Numbered from the stretch's first letter, positions 1 to 7,426 are shown. The stretch: DNA of 10,144 nt from Chloroflexota bacterium (GCA_003694775.1 RFJV01000391.1:1-10144); one strand, 5' to 3'. The notes: generated by a model from the letters alone, not told the origin. Translations and numbers: made by a program.

Positions 1-1352
1 AGCCGGGTGGCGATGTTGCGCTCGAATTTTTGCAGAAGCAGGGGAATGCCCTCGCTTCGCCGGCGGCGATGCCCGATGGGGTACTCCACCTCCACCCGCT
101 CGGTTGAGGTGCCGTCCTTGAAGAAAACCTGCACCGCATTGGCAATCGACCGCTTGGCCGGGTCCAGGTAGTCCTGGCTGAAGCGTTTGTTTTCCTGCAC
201 TACCATCTTTTCCCTCAGCGCGTCGATGCGCGGGTCGGCCGCGGCTTCGTCCTCGTAGTCCTCTGCACTCAGGCTCCCTTTTATCAGCGGCACAGCGACC
301 ATATACTGGATGCAGTGGTCCCGGTCTGCCGGGTTGTCCAGCGGCCCGGTCTTGTCGATGATGCGCACACCCGATTCCTGGGTTTCGATGACGATTTTCT
401 CTATTTCGTCCAGCCGGTTTTTCACCTGCGGGTGCAGGATAATGGCCGCCTCCACCGCGGTCTGGGCGTGGAACTCCGCGGGGAAGGAAATCTTGAACAG
501 CACGTTTTCCATCACGTACGTGCCGTACCCCTGGCTGAAGCTCAGCGGCTTGCCCTTGAACAGCACATCCTGAAAGCCCCACACCGGCGCGGTCAGGGCC
601 GAGGGGTAGCCCATTTCCCCGCGGACCGCGTTGAGGGCCAGCCATACTCCCCGGCTGGTGGCATCGCCGGCGGCCCAGCTTTTGCGCGAGCCGGTGTTGG
701 GCGCGTGGCGGTAGGTGCGCAGGGCGCCGCCGTCAATCCAGGCGTTCGACAGGGCGTTGATGATGTCCTCTTTTGACCCGCCCAGCAGGCCGGTGGCCAC
801 GGCCGTGGTAGCAATGCGGACCAGCAGAACGTGGTCCAGCCCCACCCGGTTGAAGCTGTTTTCCAGGGCAATTACCCCCTGCACCTCGTGGGCCTTTATC
901 ATGGCGACCAGCACATCCCGCAGGGTCAGGGGAGGCTTGCCCTGCGCCCTGGCCCGCCGGCTCAGGTAATCGGCCAGGGCCAGGATGCCGCCCAGATTGT
1001 CGGAGGGGTGGCCCCATTCCGCGGCCAGCCAGGTATCGTTGAAGTCCAGCCAGCGAATCATCGCCCCGATGTTGAACGCGGCCCGCACCGGGTCCAGCTC
1101 GTACGACGTGCCGGGGACTCTCGCCCCGCCGGGCATCACCGCGCCCGGCACCACCGGCCCCAGCAGTTTGGTGCAGGCCGGGTAGTTCAGGGCCAGAATG
1201 CCGCACCCCAGGGTGTCCATCAGACAGTAGCGGGCCGTCTGCATTGCCTCGTCACTGCGGGTCACATCGAAATTGAGGATGTAGTCTGCGATATCAACCA
1301 GAACCTGGTCCGGTTCTGGACGTTTTGCACTCTGGATGGCGTGTTGGCTCAT
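1..1352 (-). CDS. prpD: 2-methylcitrate dehydratase PrpD (3' end cut by window edge)
   Basis: Iron-sulfur-independent dehydratase of the MmgE/PrpD family. In the methylcitrate cycle it dehydrates 2-methylcitrate to 2-methyl-cis-aconitate in the cytoplasm. I translated the frame from the ATG at 1352: 450 uninterrupted codons reach the window edge, against about 483 residues in E. coli PrpD, so roughly the last 30 residues are outside. Family signatures seen: [20 protein letters not shown] (residues 100-119), AHEVQG (154-159), the [20 protein letters not shown] stretch (212-231), and the C-terminal [14 protein letters not shown] (424-437). The start is supported by a GAGGAG Shine-Dalgarno (1360-1365) 7 nt upstream. 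It lies 195 bp downstream of prpC, and the gap holds two palindromic elements, so it may be transcribed separately or at a different level from prpBC. No frameshift was seen. Product identity is very secure. Confidence 0.96.
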   Translation of the reverse strand, partial: MSQHAIQSAKRPEPDQVLVDIADYILNFDVTRSDEAMQTARYCLMDTLGCGILALNYPACTKLLGPVVPGAVMPGGARVPGTSYELDPVRAAFNIGAMIRWLDFNDTWLAAEWGHPSDNLGGILALADYLSRRARAQGKPPLTLRDVLVAMIKAHEVQGVIALENSFNRVGLDHVLLVRIATTAVATGLLGGSKEDIINALSNAWIDGGALRTYRHAPNTGSRKSWAAGDATSRGVWLALNAVRGEMGYPSALTAPVWGFQDVLFKGKPLSFSQGYGTYVMENVLFKISFPAEFHAQTAVEAAIILHPQVKNRLDEIEKIVIETQESGVRIIDKTGPLDNPADRDHCIQYMVAVPLIKGSLSAEDYEDEAAADPRIDALREKMVVQENKRFSQDYLDPAKRSIANAVQVFFKDGTSTERVEVEYPIGHRRRRSEGIPLLLQKFERNIATR

Positions 1353-1383
1353 TGTACTGCTCCTCGTATAAAATAACGTTGAG

Positions 1384-1406
1384 GTAGGGCGACATTAATG
1401 TTGCCC
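1384..1406. repeat. Short palindrome centred on TTAA, upstream of prpD
   Basis: GGGCGACATTAATGTTGCCC (1387-1406) is a near-perfect palindrome: 8-bp arms around TTAA, with one G:T mismatch that would pair as G-U in RNA. It is preceded by GTA. The centre lies about 45 bp upstream of the prpD start. The GTAGGG-CG...GCCC shape resembles short GC-rich palindromes scattered through many bacterial genomes, and the hairpin at 5793-5821 has a similar shape. It could instead be an operator for a dimeric regulator. There is no following T-run on either strand, so it is not a standard terminator. Confidence 0.5.
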
Positions 1407-1415
1407 GGGTGGAAA

Positions 1416-1495
1416 TGTCATTGCGAGCCCCGTAGGGGCGAAGCAATCTCCGCGTTTACCCGCGGAGACGGCTTCGCCTGCGGCTCGCCGTGACA
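1416..1495. repeat. 80-bp imperfect inverted repeat (REP/MITE-like) between prpC and prpD
   Basis: The left arm starts TGTCATTGCGAGCC and continues through GGCGAAGCAATCTCCGCG. The right arm, read on the opposite strand, is TGTCACGGCGAGCC...GGCGAAGCCGTCTCCGCGG. The two arms match over about 36 bp with a few substitutions and a short gap, around a small central spacer (TTTAC). The ends TGTCA/TGACA are exact inverted repeats. Elements beginning TGTCATTGCGAG and containing GAAGCAATCTC are a familiar dispersed palindrome type in many bacterial genomes. There is no coding capacity. As RNA it would fold into a long hairpin between the prpC stop and prpD. Confidence 0.8.
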
Positions 1496-1547
1496 CAAAC
1501 CGGTCTATTTTCACAGAAGCCCGACTTTTTGGGGTACTTCGACGCCC

Positions 1548-2675
1548 TTACCCGCGCTGGTCAATGGGAACCCATTCCCGCGGCTCCGGACCGACGTATT
1601 CCGCGCTGGGCCGAATCAGCACATTGTGGGCGCGCTGTTCCATGATGTGGGCCGACCAGCCGGTGACGCGGGACAGCACAAAAATGGGCGTGAACAGCTC
1701 GGTGGGGATGCCCATAAAGTGGTAAGCCGACGCGCTGTAGAAGTCCAGGTTGGGGAAGAGCCGCTTTTCATCCCACATCACCTGCTCGATGGCTTCGGAG
1801 ATGGCAAAGAGATGGCCGTCCGGCGCGTCCAGCGAAAGCTTCCTGGCCCATTCCTTGATGATGGCATTCCGCGGGTCAGACTCCTTGTAGACCGCGTGCC
1901 CAAAGCCCATAATCTTTTCCTTGCGGGCCAGCTTTTCCAGCACGGCCTTTTTGGCCGCCTCCGGCGTGTCGAACTGCTCAATCAGCTCCATGGCCGCTTC
2001 GTTGGCCCCGCCGTGCAGAGGCCCGCGCAGGGTGCCGATACCCGCGGTCACCGCGGAGTAAAAGTCGGACAGGGTAGCAGTGCAGACCCGGCAGGCAAAG
2101 GTAGAGGCGTTGAACTCGTGCTCGGCGTAGAGCACCAGCGAGGTGTTCATGCACTGCTGGTGCAGTTCGCTGGCCGGTTTGCCGTGGAGCATGTGCAGAA
2201 AATGCGCCCCGATGGAATCATCGTCAGTTTCCACCTCGATGCGCTCGCCGTGGTGGGCAAAGCGATACCAGTAGCACAGGATTGAGGGGAAAACCGCTAA
2301 CAGCCGGTCGGCAATATCATTTTGCTGGCTGAAATCTTTTTCCGGCTCGATGGTCCCCAGGAACGAACAGCCGGTGCGCAGAACATCCATCGGGTGCGCG
2401 TCAGCGGGGATGCGTTCCAGCACCTCTTTCAGCGGTTGCGGCAGGCCGCGCAAACCCTTCAGCCTGGCCAGGTAGGCATCCAGCTCTGACCGGGTGGGCA
2501 GTTTGCCGTACAACAGCAGGTAGGCTACTTCCTCGAAGCGGGCATTTTCGGCCAAATCTTCGATGTGGTAGCCGCGGTAAGTTAACCCCTTACCTTCCTT
2601 TCCCACCGTAGCGATGGCGGTTTGGCCGACGGCCTGACCGCGCAGGCCGGCCCCTGTCTTTTTGGCGTTGCTCAT
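1548..2675 (-). CDS. prpC: 2-methylcitrate synthase PrpC (citrate synthase family)
   Basis: Condenses propionyl-CoA with oxaloacetate to give 2-methylcitrate, the entry step of the cycle. The protein has 375 residues, in line with the compact (type II, PrpC-like) citrate synthases. The catalytic triad is visible: His221 in PLHGGANEA, His260 in GFGHAVYK and Asp311 in FPNLDFYSA. The methylcitrate synthase flavour comes from the N-terminal [20 protein letters not shown] (11-30) and the C-terminal run [19 protein letters not shown] through [11 protein letters not shown] (318-364), both close to E. coli PrpC. Its position next to prpB and prpD supports this over ordinary citrate synthase, though some PrpC enzymes also use acetyl-CoA. 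The start ATG overlaps the prpB stop (ATGA), which suggests translational coupling. A strong AAGGAGG-type site lies about 13 nt upstream, inside prpB. Confidence 0.94.
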   Translation of the reverse strand: MSNAKKTGAGLRGQAVGQTAIATVGKEGKGLTYRGYHIEDLAENARFEEVAYLLLYGKLPTRSELDAYLARLKGLRGLPQPLKEVLERIPADAHPMDVLRTGCSFLGTIEPEKDFSQQNDIADRLLAVFPSILCYWYRFAHHGERIEVETDDDSIGAHFLHMLHGKPASELHQQCMNTSLVLYAEHEFNASTFACRVCTATLSDFYSAVTAGIGTLRGPLHGGANEAAMELIEQFDTPEAAKKAVLEKLARKEKIMGFGHAVYKESDPRNAIIKEWARKLSLDAPDGHLFAISEAIEQVMWDEKRLFPNLDFYSASAYHFMGIPTELFTPIFVLSRVTGWSAHIMEQRAHNVLIRPSAEYVGPEPREWVPIDQRG

Positions 2676-3568
2676 GATGACCTGTTTCCCTCCTTTGCGA
2701 AAAGTTCATCGAGTTTTTGTTCGTATGCATGATAACCGAGCACGTCGTACAGTTCGGCCCGGGTCTGCATCAATCCGACAACCGATTTTTGGCTCCCTTC
2801 CTCCCGCAGGGTGCGGTACACTTTGAGCGCCGCGGCGCTCATGGCCCTGAAAGCCGACAGCGGATAGAGCACCAGCCTGACCCCCACCTGGCGCAGTTCC
2901 TCCACGGTGAACAGAGGCGTTTTGCCGAACTCGGTCAGGTTGGCCAGCACCGGCACCTTGACCGCCTCGGTGAACTGGCGGTACTCCTCCAGGGTGGTCA
3001 GGGCTTCGGCAAAAATCATATCCGCGCCGGCTTCCACGTACTGCAGGGCGCGGTCAATGGCCGCCTGCTGACCTTCTACCGCGTGGGCATCGGTGCGGGC
3101 CATGATGACAAACTGCTCGTCGGTCCGGGCATCGACCGCGGCCTTGATGCGGTCGACCATCTCTTCGGCGGGGGCCAGCACCTTGCCGGGCCGGTGACCG
3201 CATCGCTTGGCCTGAACCTGGTCTTCCAGGTGGATGCCGGCCGCGCCGGCGCGGGTCAGTTCTTTGACGGTGCGGGCAATCATAAAGGCCGCACCCCAGC
3301 CGGTGTCCGCATCGACCAGCAGAGGCAGGTCGACCGCGCCGGTGATGCGGCGCACATCCTCGGCCACGTCGTTGAGGGTGGTCAGAGCCAGGTCGGGCAG
3401 GCCAAAGGAGGCATTGGCCACCCCCGCCCCCGACAGATAAATGGCCCTGAAGCCGGCCTCGCGGGCCAGCATGGCGGCGTAGGCGTTGATAGTTCCCACG
3501 ACCTGCAGGGGACGCTCAACTTCCATTGCGGCGCGGAACTTTGCGCCGGCAGATATAGGTGTTGTCAT
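2672..3568 (-). CDS. prpB: 2-methylisocitrate lyase PrpB
   Basis: Splits (2R,3S)-2-methylisocitrate into pyruvate and succinate, the last step of the methylcitrate cycle. The protein has 298 residues, the usual length (E. coli PrpB is about 296). It belongs to the isocitrate lyase/PEP mutase TIM-barrel family. The catalytic KRCGH motif is at 121-125, with the active-site Cys at 123. The Mg2+-binding DAD is at 86-88, and the substrate-loop region [14 protein letters not shown] is at 46-59. ARTDA at 157-161 is also typical. The start ATG has GAGAGG (3578-3583) 9 nt upstream. It is the first gene after a terminator-like hairpin (3608-3664) and overlaps prpC by 4 bp, so it probably begins the prpBC(D) unit. 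Only about 40 bp separate the hairpin from the start codon and I see no clear promoter there. Confidence 0.95.
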   Translation of the reverse strand: MTTPISAGAKFRAAMEVERPLQVVGTINAYAAMLAREAGFRAIYLSGAGVANASFGLPDLALTTLNDVAEDVRRITGAVDLPLLVDADTGWGAAFMIARTVKELTRAGAAGIHLEDQVQAKRCGHRPGKVLAPAEEMVDRIKAAVDARTDEQFVIMARTDAHAVEGQQAAIDRALQYVEAGADMIFAEALTTLEEYRQFTEAVKVPVLANLTEFGKTPLFTVEELRQVGVRLVLYPLSAFRAMSAAALKVYRTLREEGSQKSVVGLMQTRAELYDVLGYHAYEQKLDELFAKEGNRSS

Positions 3569-3607
3569 GGTTGGTTACCTCTCAAAAAACCAAAAAATAG
3601 TGAGGAG

Positions 3608-3664
3608 AAAAATTTTTCTGGCGGATGACCATTACCCTGACGGTGACGGCCATCCGCCAGAAAA
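3608..3664 (-). terminator. Rho-independent terminator-like hairpin after the pentapeptide gene
   Basis: A perfect 14-bp stem: TTTTCTGGCGGATG (3614-3627) pairs with CATCCGCCAGAAAA (3651-3664). The loop is 23 nt. Read on the minus strand, the stem is followed by A and then TTTTT (3612-3608). It starts 6 nt past the stop of the pentapeptide-repeat gene and ends about 40 bp before prpB. The loop is longer than in typical intrinsic terminators, so leaky termination or an attenuator is possible. Confidence 0.7.
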
Positions 3665-3669
3665 CAGGG

Positions 3670-4200
3670 TCAGGGATGGATGGTGCCATCCGGCAGTACC
3701 GCCCCTTTGAGGCTTTTGGCTTTTTCCAACTGCTCCGGGGTGACTTTGGCTCCGCGCAGGTTGGCCCGCACCAGGTTGGCTTCGGTCAGGTCGGCGCGCT
3801 GCATATCGGAGATGACCAGACCCGCCCCGCGCAGGGTAGTATCGACCATGTTGGCCCGGCGCAGGTCGGTGTCGCGCATATCGGCGTTGCGCAGGTTGGC
3901 CTCAACCAGGTCGGCATCTTCCAGAATGGCTTTGGCCAGATTGGCCCCCATCAGATTGGCTCGTGACAGGCGGGCAAAGTTGAGTTTTGCCTGTGCCAGA
4001 TTGGCCCCGGTCAGGTCGGCGTTTTCCAGGTTGGCGTGGCTCAGGTTGGCCTTGTCCAGCCGGGCATAGGCCAGCCGCACCCCCTGCAGGTCGGCATTGC
4101 GCAGGTCTGCCTTGCGCAGGTCAACCTTGCGCAGGTCCGGCGTTTCCCCGCGCTGGCGGGCCTCTTCTATGATTTTGAAAATTTCCTGTATGGTTGCCAT
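3670..4200 (-). CDS. Pentapeptide-repeat protein
   Basis: The protein has 176 residues. A short helical N-terminus (1-20, MATIQEIFKIIEEARQRGE) is followed by about 26 tandem pentapeptide repeats of the A(D/N)LxxA form (about 22-152). It ends in VTPEQLEKAKSLKGAVLPDG, a C-terminal cap seen in many members of the family. Such repeats fold into a right-handed quadrilateral beta-helix. Functions in the family vary (for example gyrase protection by Qnr/MfpA-type proteins) and most members are uncharacterised, so I assign none. There is no signal peptide, so it is probably cytoplasmic. It starts 6 bp after the HAD gene stop, with only a weak GGA Shine-Dalgarno, so it is probably translated by coupling. 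It is the last gene of the 5712-3670 unit. Confidence 0.9.
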   Translation of the reverse strand: MATIQEIFKIIEEARQRGETPDLRKVDLRKADLRNADLQGVRLAYARLDKANLSHANLENADLTGANLAQAKLNFARLSRANLMGANLAKAILEDADLVEANLRNADMRDTDLRRANMVDTTLRGAGLVISDMQRADLTEANLVRANLRGAKVTPEQLEKAKSLKGAVLPDGTIHP

Positions 4201-4206
4201 GGACTG

Positions 4207-5034
4207 CTATCCGGTAACAATTTTGGCCCAGGTGTCGGTTAATTCCTTGATTCCGCTGAAGATGGCATCGGGCCAGATACCTTTTTGCCGGCAGGATTCC
4301 TCGCTGTCTACACCGGAGGTGACCAGAATGGTCTTCAGCCCGGCCCGCTGGCCGCCCAGAATGTCGGTTTCCAGCCGGTCGCCCAGCATAGCCGTGGTTT
4401 CCGGCGTAGTGTCCAGTTTTTCCAGGGCAATTTCAAACATCAGCGGTTCCGGCTTGCCCACGATGGTCGGTTTGACGCCGGAGGCCGTTTCCAGCAGGGC
4501 CAGAATAGACCCCGCGCCGGGCGCCAGTCCTTCCGGGGTAGGGAAGGTGGCGTCGGCGTTGGTGCCGATGAAGGCCGCTCCCCGGCGAATGTGGAACACG
4601 GCGTACTTGGCCTTCTCGTAGGTCAGGCTGAAGTCTGCACCGGCCACGACGGCCGCGGCGGGTTCGTCGGCATTGGGGAGCAGGATGTAGCCGGCTTCCT
4701 CCAGGGCCTGCCGCAGACCGTCCTGCCCCACCACGTAGACCCGCGTGCCGGGAGGGTAGGTGCGGCGCAGGTAGGCCGCGGTAGCCAGCGAGGAGGTCAG
4801 AATTTGCTCCCGCTTTACTGCTGACACCCCAAAGCGGTGCAGTTTTTGCAAGAACTGTTCCGGTGTTTTGGTGGCATTGTTGGTCGCCAGCATAAACCGG
4901 ATGCCGCGTGTTTTCAGAAAGTCAAAAAACTCAACCAGGCCGGGCAGGGGGGTGTTCTCCTGCCATAAAACGCCATCACCATCGATGACCAGGCCGTGAA
5001 TCTGGGTCAGGTCCAGGTGAGTACGGGTGTTCAT
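4207..5034 (-). CDS. HAD-superfamily hydrolase, NagD-like (subclass IIA) phosphatase
   Basis: The protein has 275 residues. All four HAD motifs are present: motif I DGDGVLW (nucleophile Asp18, acid/base Asp20), motif II ATNNATKTPEQ (Thr51, Asn52), motif III Lys194 in VGKPEPLMFE, and motif IV MLGDRLETDILGG (Asp219, Asp224). The cap lies between motifs II and III, typical of subclass IIA proteins such as NagD, AraL and p-nitrophenyl phosphatases. It probably dephosphorylates a small cytoplasmic phosphometabolite (sugar phosphate, glycerol phosphate or nucleotide); the substrate cannot be told from sequence. The start ATG overlaps the stop of the upstream membrane gene (ATGA), and a GAGGA lies just upstream. 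The N-terminal GLVIDGDGVLWQENTPLPG region resembles Chloroflexota homologues as I remember them. Confidence 0.92.
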   Translation of the reverse strand: MNTRTHLDLTQIHGLVIDGDGVLWQENTPLPGLVEFFDFLKTRGIRFMLATNNATKTPEQFLQKLHRFGVSAVKREQILTSSLATAAYLRRTYPPGTRVYVVGQDGLRQALEEAGYILLPNADEPAAAVVAGADFSLTYEKAKYAVFHIRRGAAFIGTNADATFPTPEGLAPGAGSILALLETASGVKPTIVGKPEPLMFEIALEKLDTTPETTAMLGDRLETDILGGQRAGLKTILVTSGVDSEESCRQKGIWPDAIFSGIKELTDTWAKIVTG

Positions 5035-5459
5035 TGGTCCTCGTTACGCAGTGTGGATTGGGTGTTTTGTGCACCGGGCAGAAACAGCAACGACGATATG
5101 AAACGAATCAGCGACAGTCCGGCCAGTACCGCCCCGGTTCCGGGCCGGCTGGTCAGCAGGATGTAGGGTGCGGCGTACACCGCGGCAAAAAACACGTAGA
5201 AGCCGTTGGTCAGCCACAGCAGGTAGCGGACAGAGCGGCCGGGGCGGGCGGCCATCCGGCGCATTCCGTAAACCATTACCGGGATTTCTGCCGCAGAAAT
5301 GCCGCCGAGCATCAGGAACAGCGTCCACACCCACACGGGGCGGGTGATGACCTGCGGCATCCAGGGTTGGCGAACAATCAAGATGGTCAGTCCGGTTGCC
5401 AGACCTGCCGCGGCCAACCCCACCAGCCCCGACAGGGCCAGCTCAGTCCGGTTCACCAT
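5031..5459 (-). CDS. Small four-helix membrane protein, unknown function
   Basis: The protein has 142 residues. Four hydrophobic segments can be seen, at roughly 8-30, 42-65, 80-103 and 107-128. They are separated by short polar loops, including a basic loop RRMAARPGRSVR (67-78). The C-terminal tail is short and polar (NTQSTLRNEDQ). I do not recognise a family or catalytic motif. The gene overlaps the upstream small membrane gene by 17 bp and the HAD gene by 4 bp, so the three are very likely co-translated. The ribosome-binding site is weak, consistent with coupling. It could be a subunit or accessory of an inner-membrane complex with its upstream neighbour; that is inference from overlap only. 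Confidence 0.75.
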   Translation of the reverse strand: MVNRTELALSGLVGLAAAGLATGLTILIVRQPWMPQVITRPVWVWTLFLMLGGISAAEIPVMVYGMRRMAARPGRSVRYLLWLTNGFYVFFAAVYAAPYILLTSRPGTGAVLAGLSLIRFISSLLFLPGAQNTQSTLRNEDQ

Positions 5460-5712
5460 CCGCGGTTCCGTCTGCCTGGGCCAGGTCTTTTTCCACTTCT
5501 ACGGTAGCCACGGCTATGGCCCAGCTGACCAGCCCCCACACCACGCCGGAAATCAGACTGCCGACTGCCAGCGACCAGGCGGTTACCGGTGTGCCGGGGT
5601 CTCTGAAGATGCCGATGACGGTCAGGATGATGCCCAGCAGGGCAAAGGCCAGACCTACTTTGGTAGGGCCGTCCAGCCGGCGCAGGCGGTCTAAGGCACT
5701 GGTTTTCTGCAT
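5443..5712 (-). CDS. Small two-helix membrane protein, unknown function
   Basis: The protein has 89 residues. The N-terminus is basic and amphipathic (SALDRLRRLDGPTK), followed by two hydrophobic segments (about 18-36 and 44-69) and an acidic C-terminal tail (VEKDLAQADGTADGEPD). I do not recognise a family. It is the first gene behind a near-consensus promoter (5743-5770). A GGAGG site lies at 5724-5728, 11 nt before the ATG. It overlaps the next membrane gene by 17 bp. That overlap and the matching strand and codon use support its being real. Confidence 0.7.
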   Translation of the reverse strand: MQKTSALDRLRRLDGPTKVGLAFALLGIILTVIGIFRDPGTPVTAWSLAVGSLISGVVWGLVSWAIAVATVEVEKDLAQADGTADGEPD

Positions 5713-5742
5713 TGGACTGCATTCCTCCGGTTATCTGGCTGG

Positions 5743-5770
5743 ATTTTAGCAGATGCCGGGTGAATGTCAA
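5743..5770 (-). promoter_or_regulatory. Sigma-70-type promoter for the membrane/HAD/pentapeptide unit
   Basis: On the minus strand there is an exact TTGACA -35 box (5765-5770), a 16-nt spacer, and a TAAAAT -10 box (5743-5748; one mismatch to TATAAT). The predicted start site is near 5736, giving a leader of about 24 nt that contains the GGAGG ribosome-binding site of the 5712 gene. It lies in the 141-bp gap after the Na+ pump gene, where a promoter is expected. It separates this unit from the decarboxylase operon. Confidence 0.75.
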
Positions 5771-5792
5771 GCCACAGAGCCGGACACTGCCG

Positions 5793-5821
5793 GTCGGGGC
5801 GGGTTCCAGACCCGCCCCGAC
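5793..5821. repeat. Perfect GC-rich hairpin downstream of the Na+ pump gene
   Basis: The 12-bp arms GTCGGGGCGGGT and ACCCGCCCCGAC are exact inverted repeats around a 5-nt loop (TCCAG). The hairpin lies about 33 bp after the 5854 stop codon and about 23 bp upstream of the -35 box at 5765-5770. There is no T-run on either side, so it is not a standard intrinsic terminator. It could stabilise the 3' end of the decarboxylase mRNA, or be one copy of a dispersed short palindrome. Its outline resembles the element at 1384-1406. Confidence 0.7.
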
Positions 5822-5853
5822 TTCCTTTCGACAAACAGGCCGCCAGAAACCGG

Positions 5854-6978
5854 CTAGAATGCACCGGTCAGCAGGCTGAGCACCACACTGCCGGCGATAA
5901 CACTGCCGAGCTGGCCGGCGGTGTTGGCGCCCATCGCGTGCATCAGCAGGAAGTTCTGCTGGTCGAACTCCTGCCCCACCCGCTGGACCACCCGCGCCGA
6001 CATCGGGAAGGCGCTGATACCGGCCGCGCCGATGAGCGGGTTGAACTTTTTGCTGGTCAGCAGGTACATCAGCTTGCCGAAGAGCACGCCGCCGGCGGTG
6101 TCCAGGACAAAGGCCAGCAGGCCCATCGCCAGGATGAGCAGGGTATCCAGGCGGATAAATGCCGCACCGGTCATTGTACTGCCGATGGCCAGCCCCAGGA
6201 ACATGGTGCTGACGTTGGCAATTTCGTTCTGCGCCGACTGGGAGAGCCGCTCGACCACCCCGGACTCGCGCAGGAGGTTGCCGAACATCAGGGTGGCAAT
6301 GAGGGGGGAAGCCACCGGCGCAATCAGGGAGACGATGATGGTCACCACAATCGGGAAGAGGATGCGGGTGGTGCGGGATACTTCCCGTTCGGTGTACGGC
6401 ATCCGGACCGTGCGTTCTCTGGTGTTGGTCAGCCAGCGCATCACCGGCGGCTGGATGATGGGCACCAGCGACATATAGCTGTACGCGGCCACGGCAATCG
6501 GGCCAAGCAGGTGGGGGGCCAGCTTGGAAGAGACGTAGATAGAGGTCGGCCCGTCGATGGCCCCGATGATGCCGATGGAGGCCGCTTCGTTCAGGTCAAA
6601 GCCCAGGAACAGGGCCAGCATCAGGGTGCCGAAGATACCGAACTGTCCCGCCGCGCCCAGCAGAGCCATTTTGGGATTTTCCAGCAGGGGACCGAAGTCG
6701 GTCATGGCCCCCACGCCGATGAAGATGAGCAGGGGAAACAGTTCTGTACTGACGCCAACGTGGTACATCAGGCCGAGCAGACCCTCTTCGCTGGTGATGG
6801 GGGTCAGCGGCAGGTTGGTCAGAATGGCCCCAAAACCGATGGGAATAAGCAGGACGGGCTCGTAATCCTTGGCAATACCCAGATAGATGAGCACGCCGCC
6901 GGCAATCATCATGACCACCATTTGCCAGGTCAGGTGGGTCGGCGCGGCTAGAAGCTGCAGTAGATTTCCAAATTCCAT
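5854..6978 (-). CDS. mmdB: Na+-translocating decarboxylase beta subunit (MmdB/OadB family)
   Basis: Integral membrane subunit that decarboxylates carboxybiotin and couples this to Na+ export. The protein has 374 residues and is strongly hydrophobic, with about nine or more membrane segments. Conserved OadB-family sites are seen: GAIDGPTSIYVSSKLAP (139-155), whose Asp142 matches the essential Na+-site Asp (Asp203 in Klebsiella OadB). FNPLIGAAGISAFPMSARV (312-330) carries the Asn and Ser equivalent to Klebsiella Asn373 and Ser382. FGNLLRESGV (232-241) and MGANTAGQLGSVIAGS (349-364) are also typical. The start is supported by GAGGA (6986-6990) 7 nt upstream, overlapping the stop of the biotin carrier gene. 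It is the last gene of the decarboxylase operon. Family assignment is secure; the substrate is set by the alpha subunit. Confidence 0.95.
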   Translation of the reverse strand: MEFGNLLQLLAAPTHLTWQMVVMMIAGGVLIYLGIAKDYEPVLLIPIGFGAILTNLPLTPITSEEGLLGLMYHVGVSTELFPLLIFIGVGAMTDFGPLLENPKMALLGAAGQFGIFGTLMLALFLGFDLNEAASIGIIGAIDGPTSIYVSSKLAPHLLGPIAVAAYSYMSLVPIIQPPVMRWLTNTRERTVRMPYTEREVSRTTRILFPIVVTIIVSLIAPVASPLIATLMFGNLLRESGVVERLSQSAQNEIANVSTMFLGLAIGSTMTGAAFIRLDTLLILAMGLLAFVLDTAGGVLFGKLMYLLTSKKFNPLIGAAGISAFPMSARVVQRVGQEFDQQNFLLMHAMGANTAGQLGSVIAGSVVLSLLTGAF

Positions 6979-6988
6979 GGTGATGTCC

Positions 6989-7426
6989 TCACTCCAGTTT
7001 GACCAGGATGTCGCCGTACTTCACCTTTTGCCCGGCGCTGACCGCCACTTCGGCCACAACCCCATCGCGCGGGGAGCGAATGGCGTTTTTCATTTTCATT
7101 GCTTCCAGGGTGCACACTTCCTGCCCGGATTTCACGCTGTCGCCCGGTTGGACCAGCACCTCAACGATGACGCCGGGCAGAGGCGCGGTGACGGCATTGC
7201 TGTCTGCCGCGCCGGCGGCAGGGGCAGGCGCGGCAGGGGTGGGCGCAGATACTGCCGCCGTACTGACCGCCGCGGTTTCCACCGATGCGGCCTGCTGAAT
7301 GACCTGGTAATCCACACTGTATTCTTTGCCGTTGACGGTAACGGTGACCGTGTCGCCGCTCATGTCGCCGACTTCCACCTCGTAGGCTTTACCGTTAACG
7401 GTGAGCTTCATTTTCCTCGATTTCAT
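6989..7426 (-). CDS. mmdC: Biotin carboxyl carrier protein of the decarboxylase (gamma subunit)
   Basis: The protein has 145 residues. An N-terminal beta-rich segment (KLTVNGKAYEVEVG and a second VNGKEYSVDY) is followed by an Ala/Pro/Ser-rich flexible linker (about 46-75) and a C-terminal biotinyl domain (about 78-145). The biotinylation motif EAMKM is intact, with the acceptor Lys111. The domain carries CO2 from the alpha subunit to the membrane beta subunit. The start at 7426 has GAGGGAG (7436-7442) 9 nt upstream and shares one base with the preceding stop (TAATG). A second in-frame ATG at 7411 would also give a normal N-terminus, but its GAGG sits only 3 nt away, so 7426 is preferred. Confidence 0.94.
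   Translation of the reverse strand: MKSRKMKLTVNGKAYEVEVGDMSGDTVTVTVNGKEYSVDYQVIQQAASVETAAVSTAAVSAPTPAAPAPAAGAADSNAVTAPLPGVIVEVLVQPGDSVKSGQEVCTLEAMKMKNAIRSPRDGVVAEVAVSAGQKVKYGDILVKLE

Noticed and set aside
1353..1547. A possible small gene or riboswitch in the prpC-prpD gap
   Set aside because: The gap is filled by two palindromic elements. I saw no ribosome-binding site with a credible frame and no known riboswitch signature.
2717..3628. 303-codon plus-strand frame opposite prpB
   Set aside because: Antisense shadow. prpB has the full KRCGH active site and correct length on the minus strand.
3625..3966. Plus-strand frame with repetitive QVG/HIG pattern opposite the pentapeptide gene
   Set aside because: The regular pattern is just the complement of the pentapeptide periodicity.
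3670..4200. Pentapeptide DNA region as a tandem repeat or CRISPR-like array
   Set aside because: The 15-nt periodicity comes from a coding pentapeptide repeat; there are no identical repeats with unique spacers.
5453..5770. 105-codon minus-strand frame overlapping the 89-residue membrane gene
   Set aside because: It is out of frame with the membrane gene, Arg/Pro/Gly-rich with no membrane segment, and its start lies on the -35 box of the promoter at 5743-5770.
5764..6951. 395-codon open frame on the plus strand opposite the Na+ pump gene
   Set aside because: Antisense shadow of a clear OadB-family gene. The translation is His/Gln/Gly-rich and unlike a folded protein.
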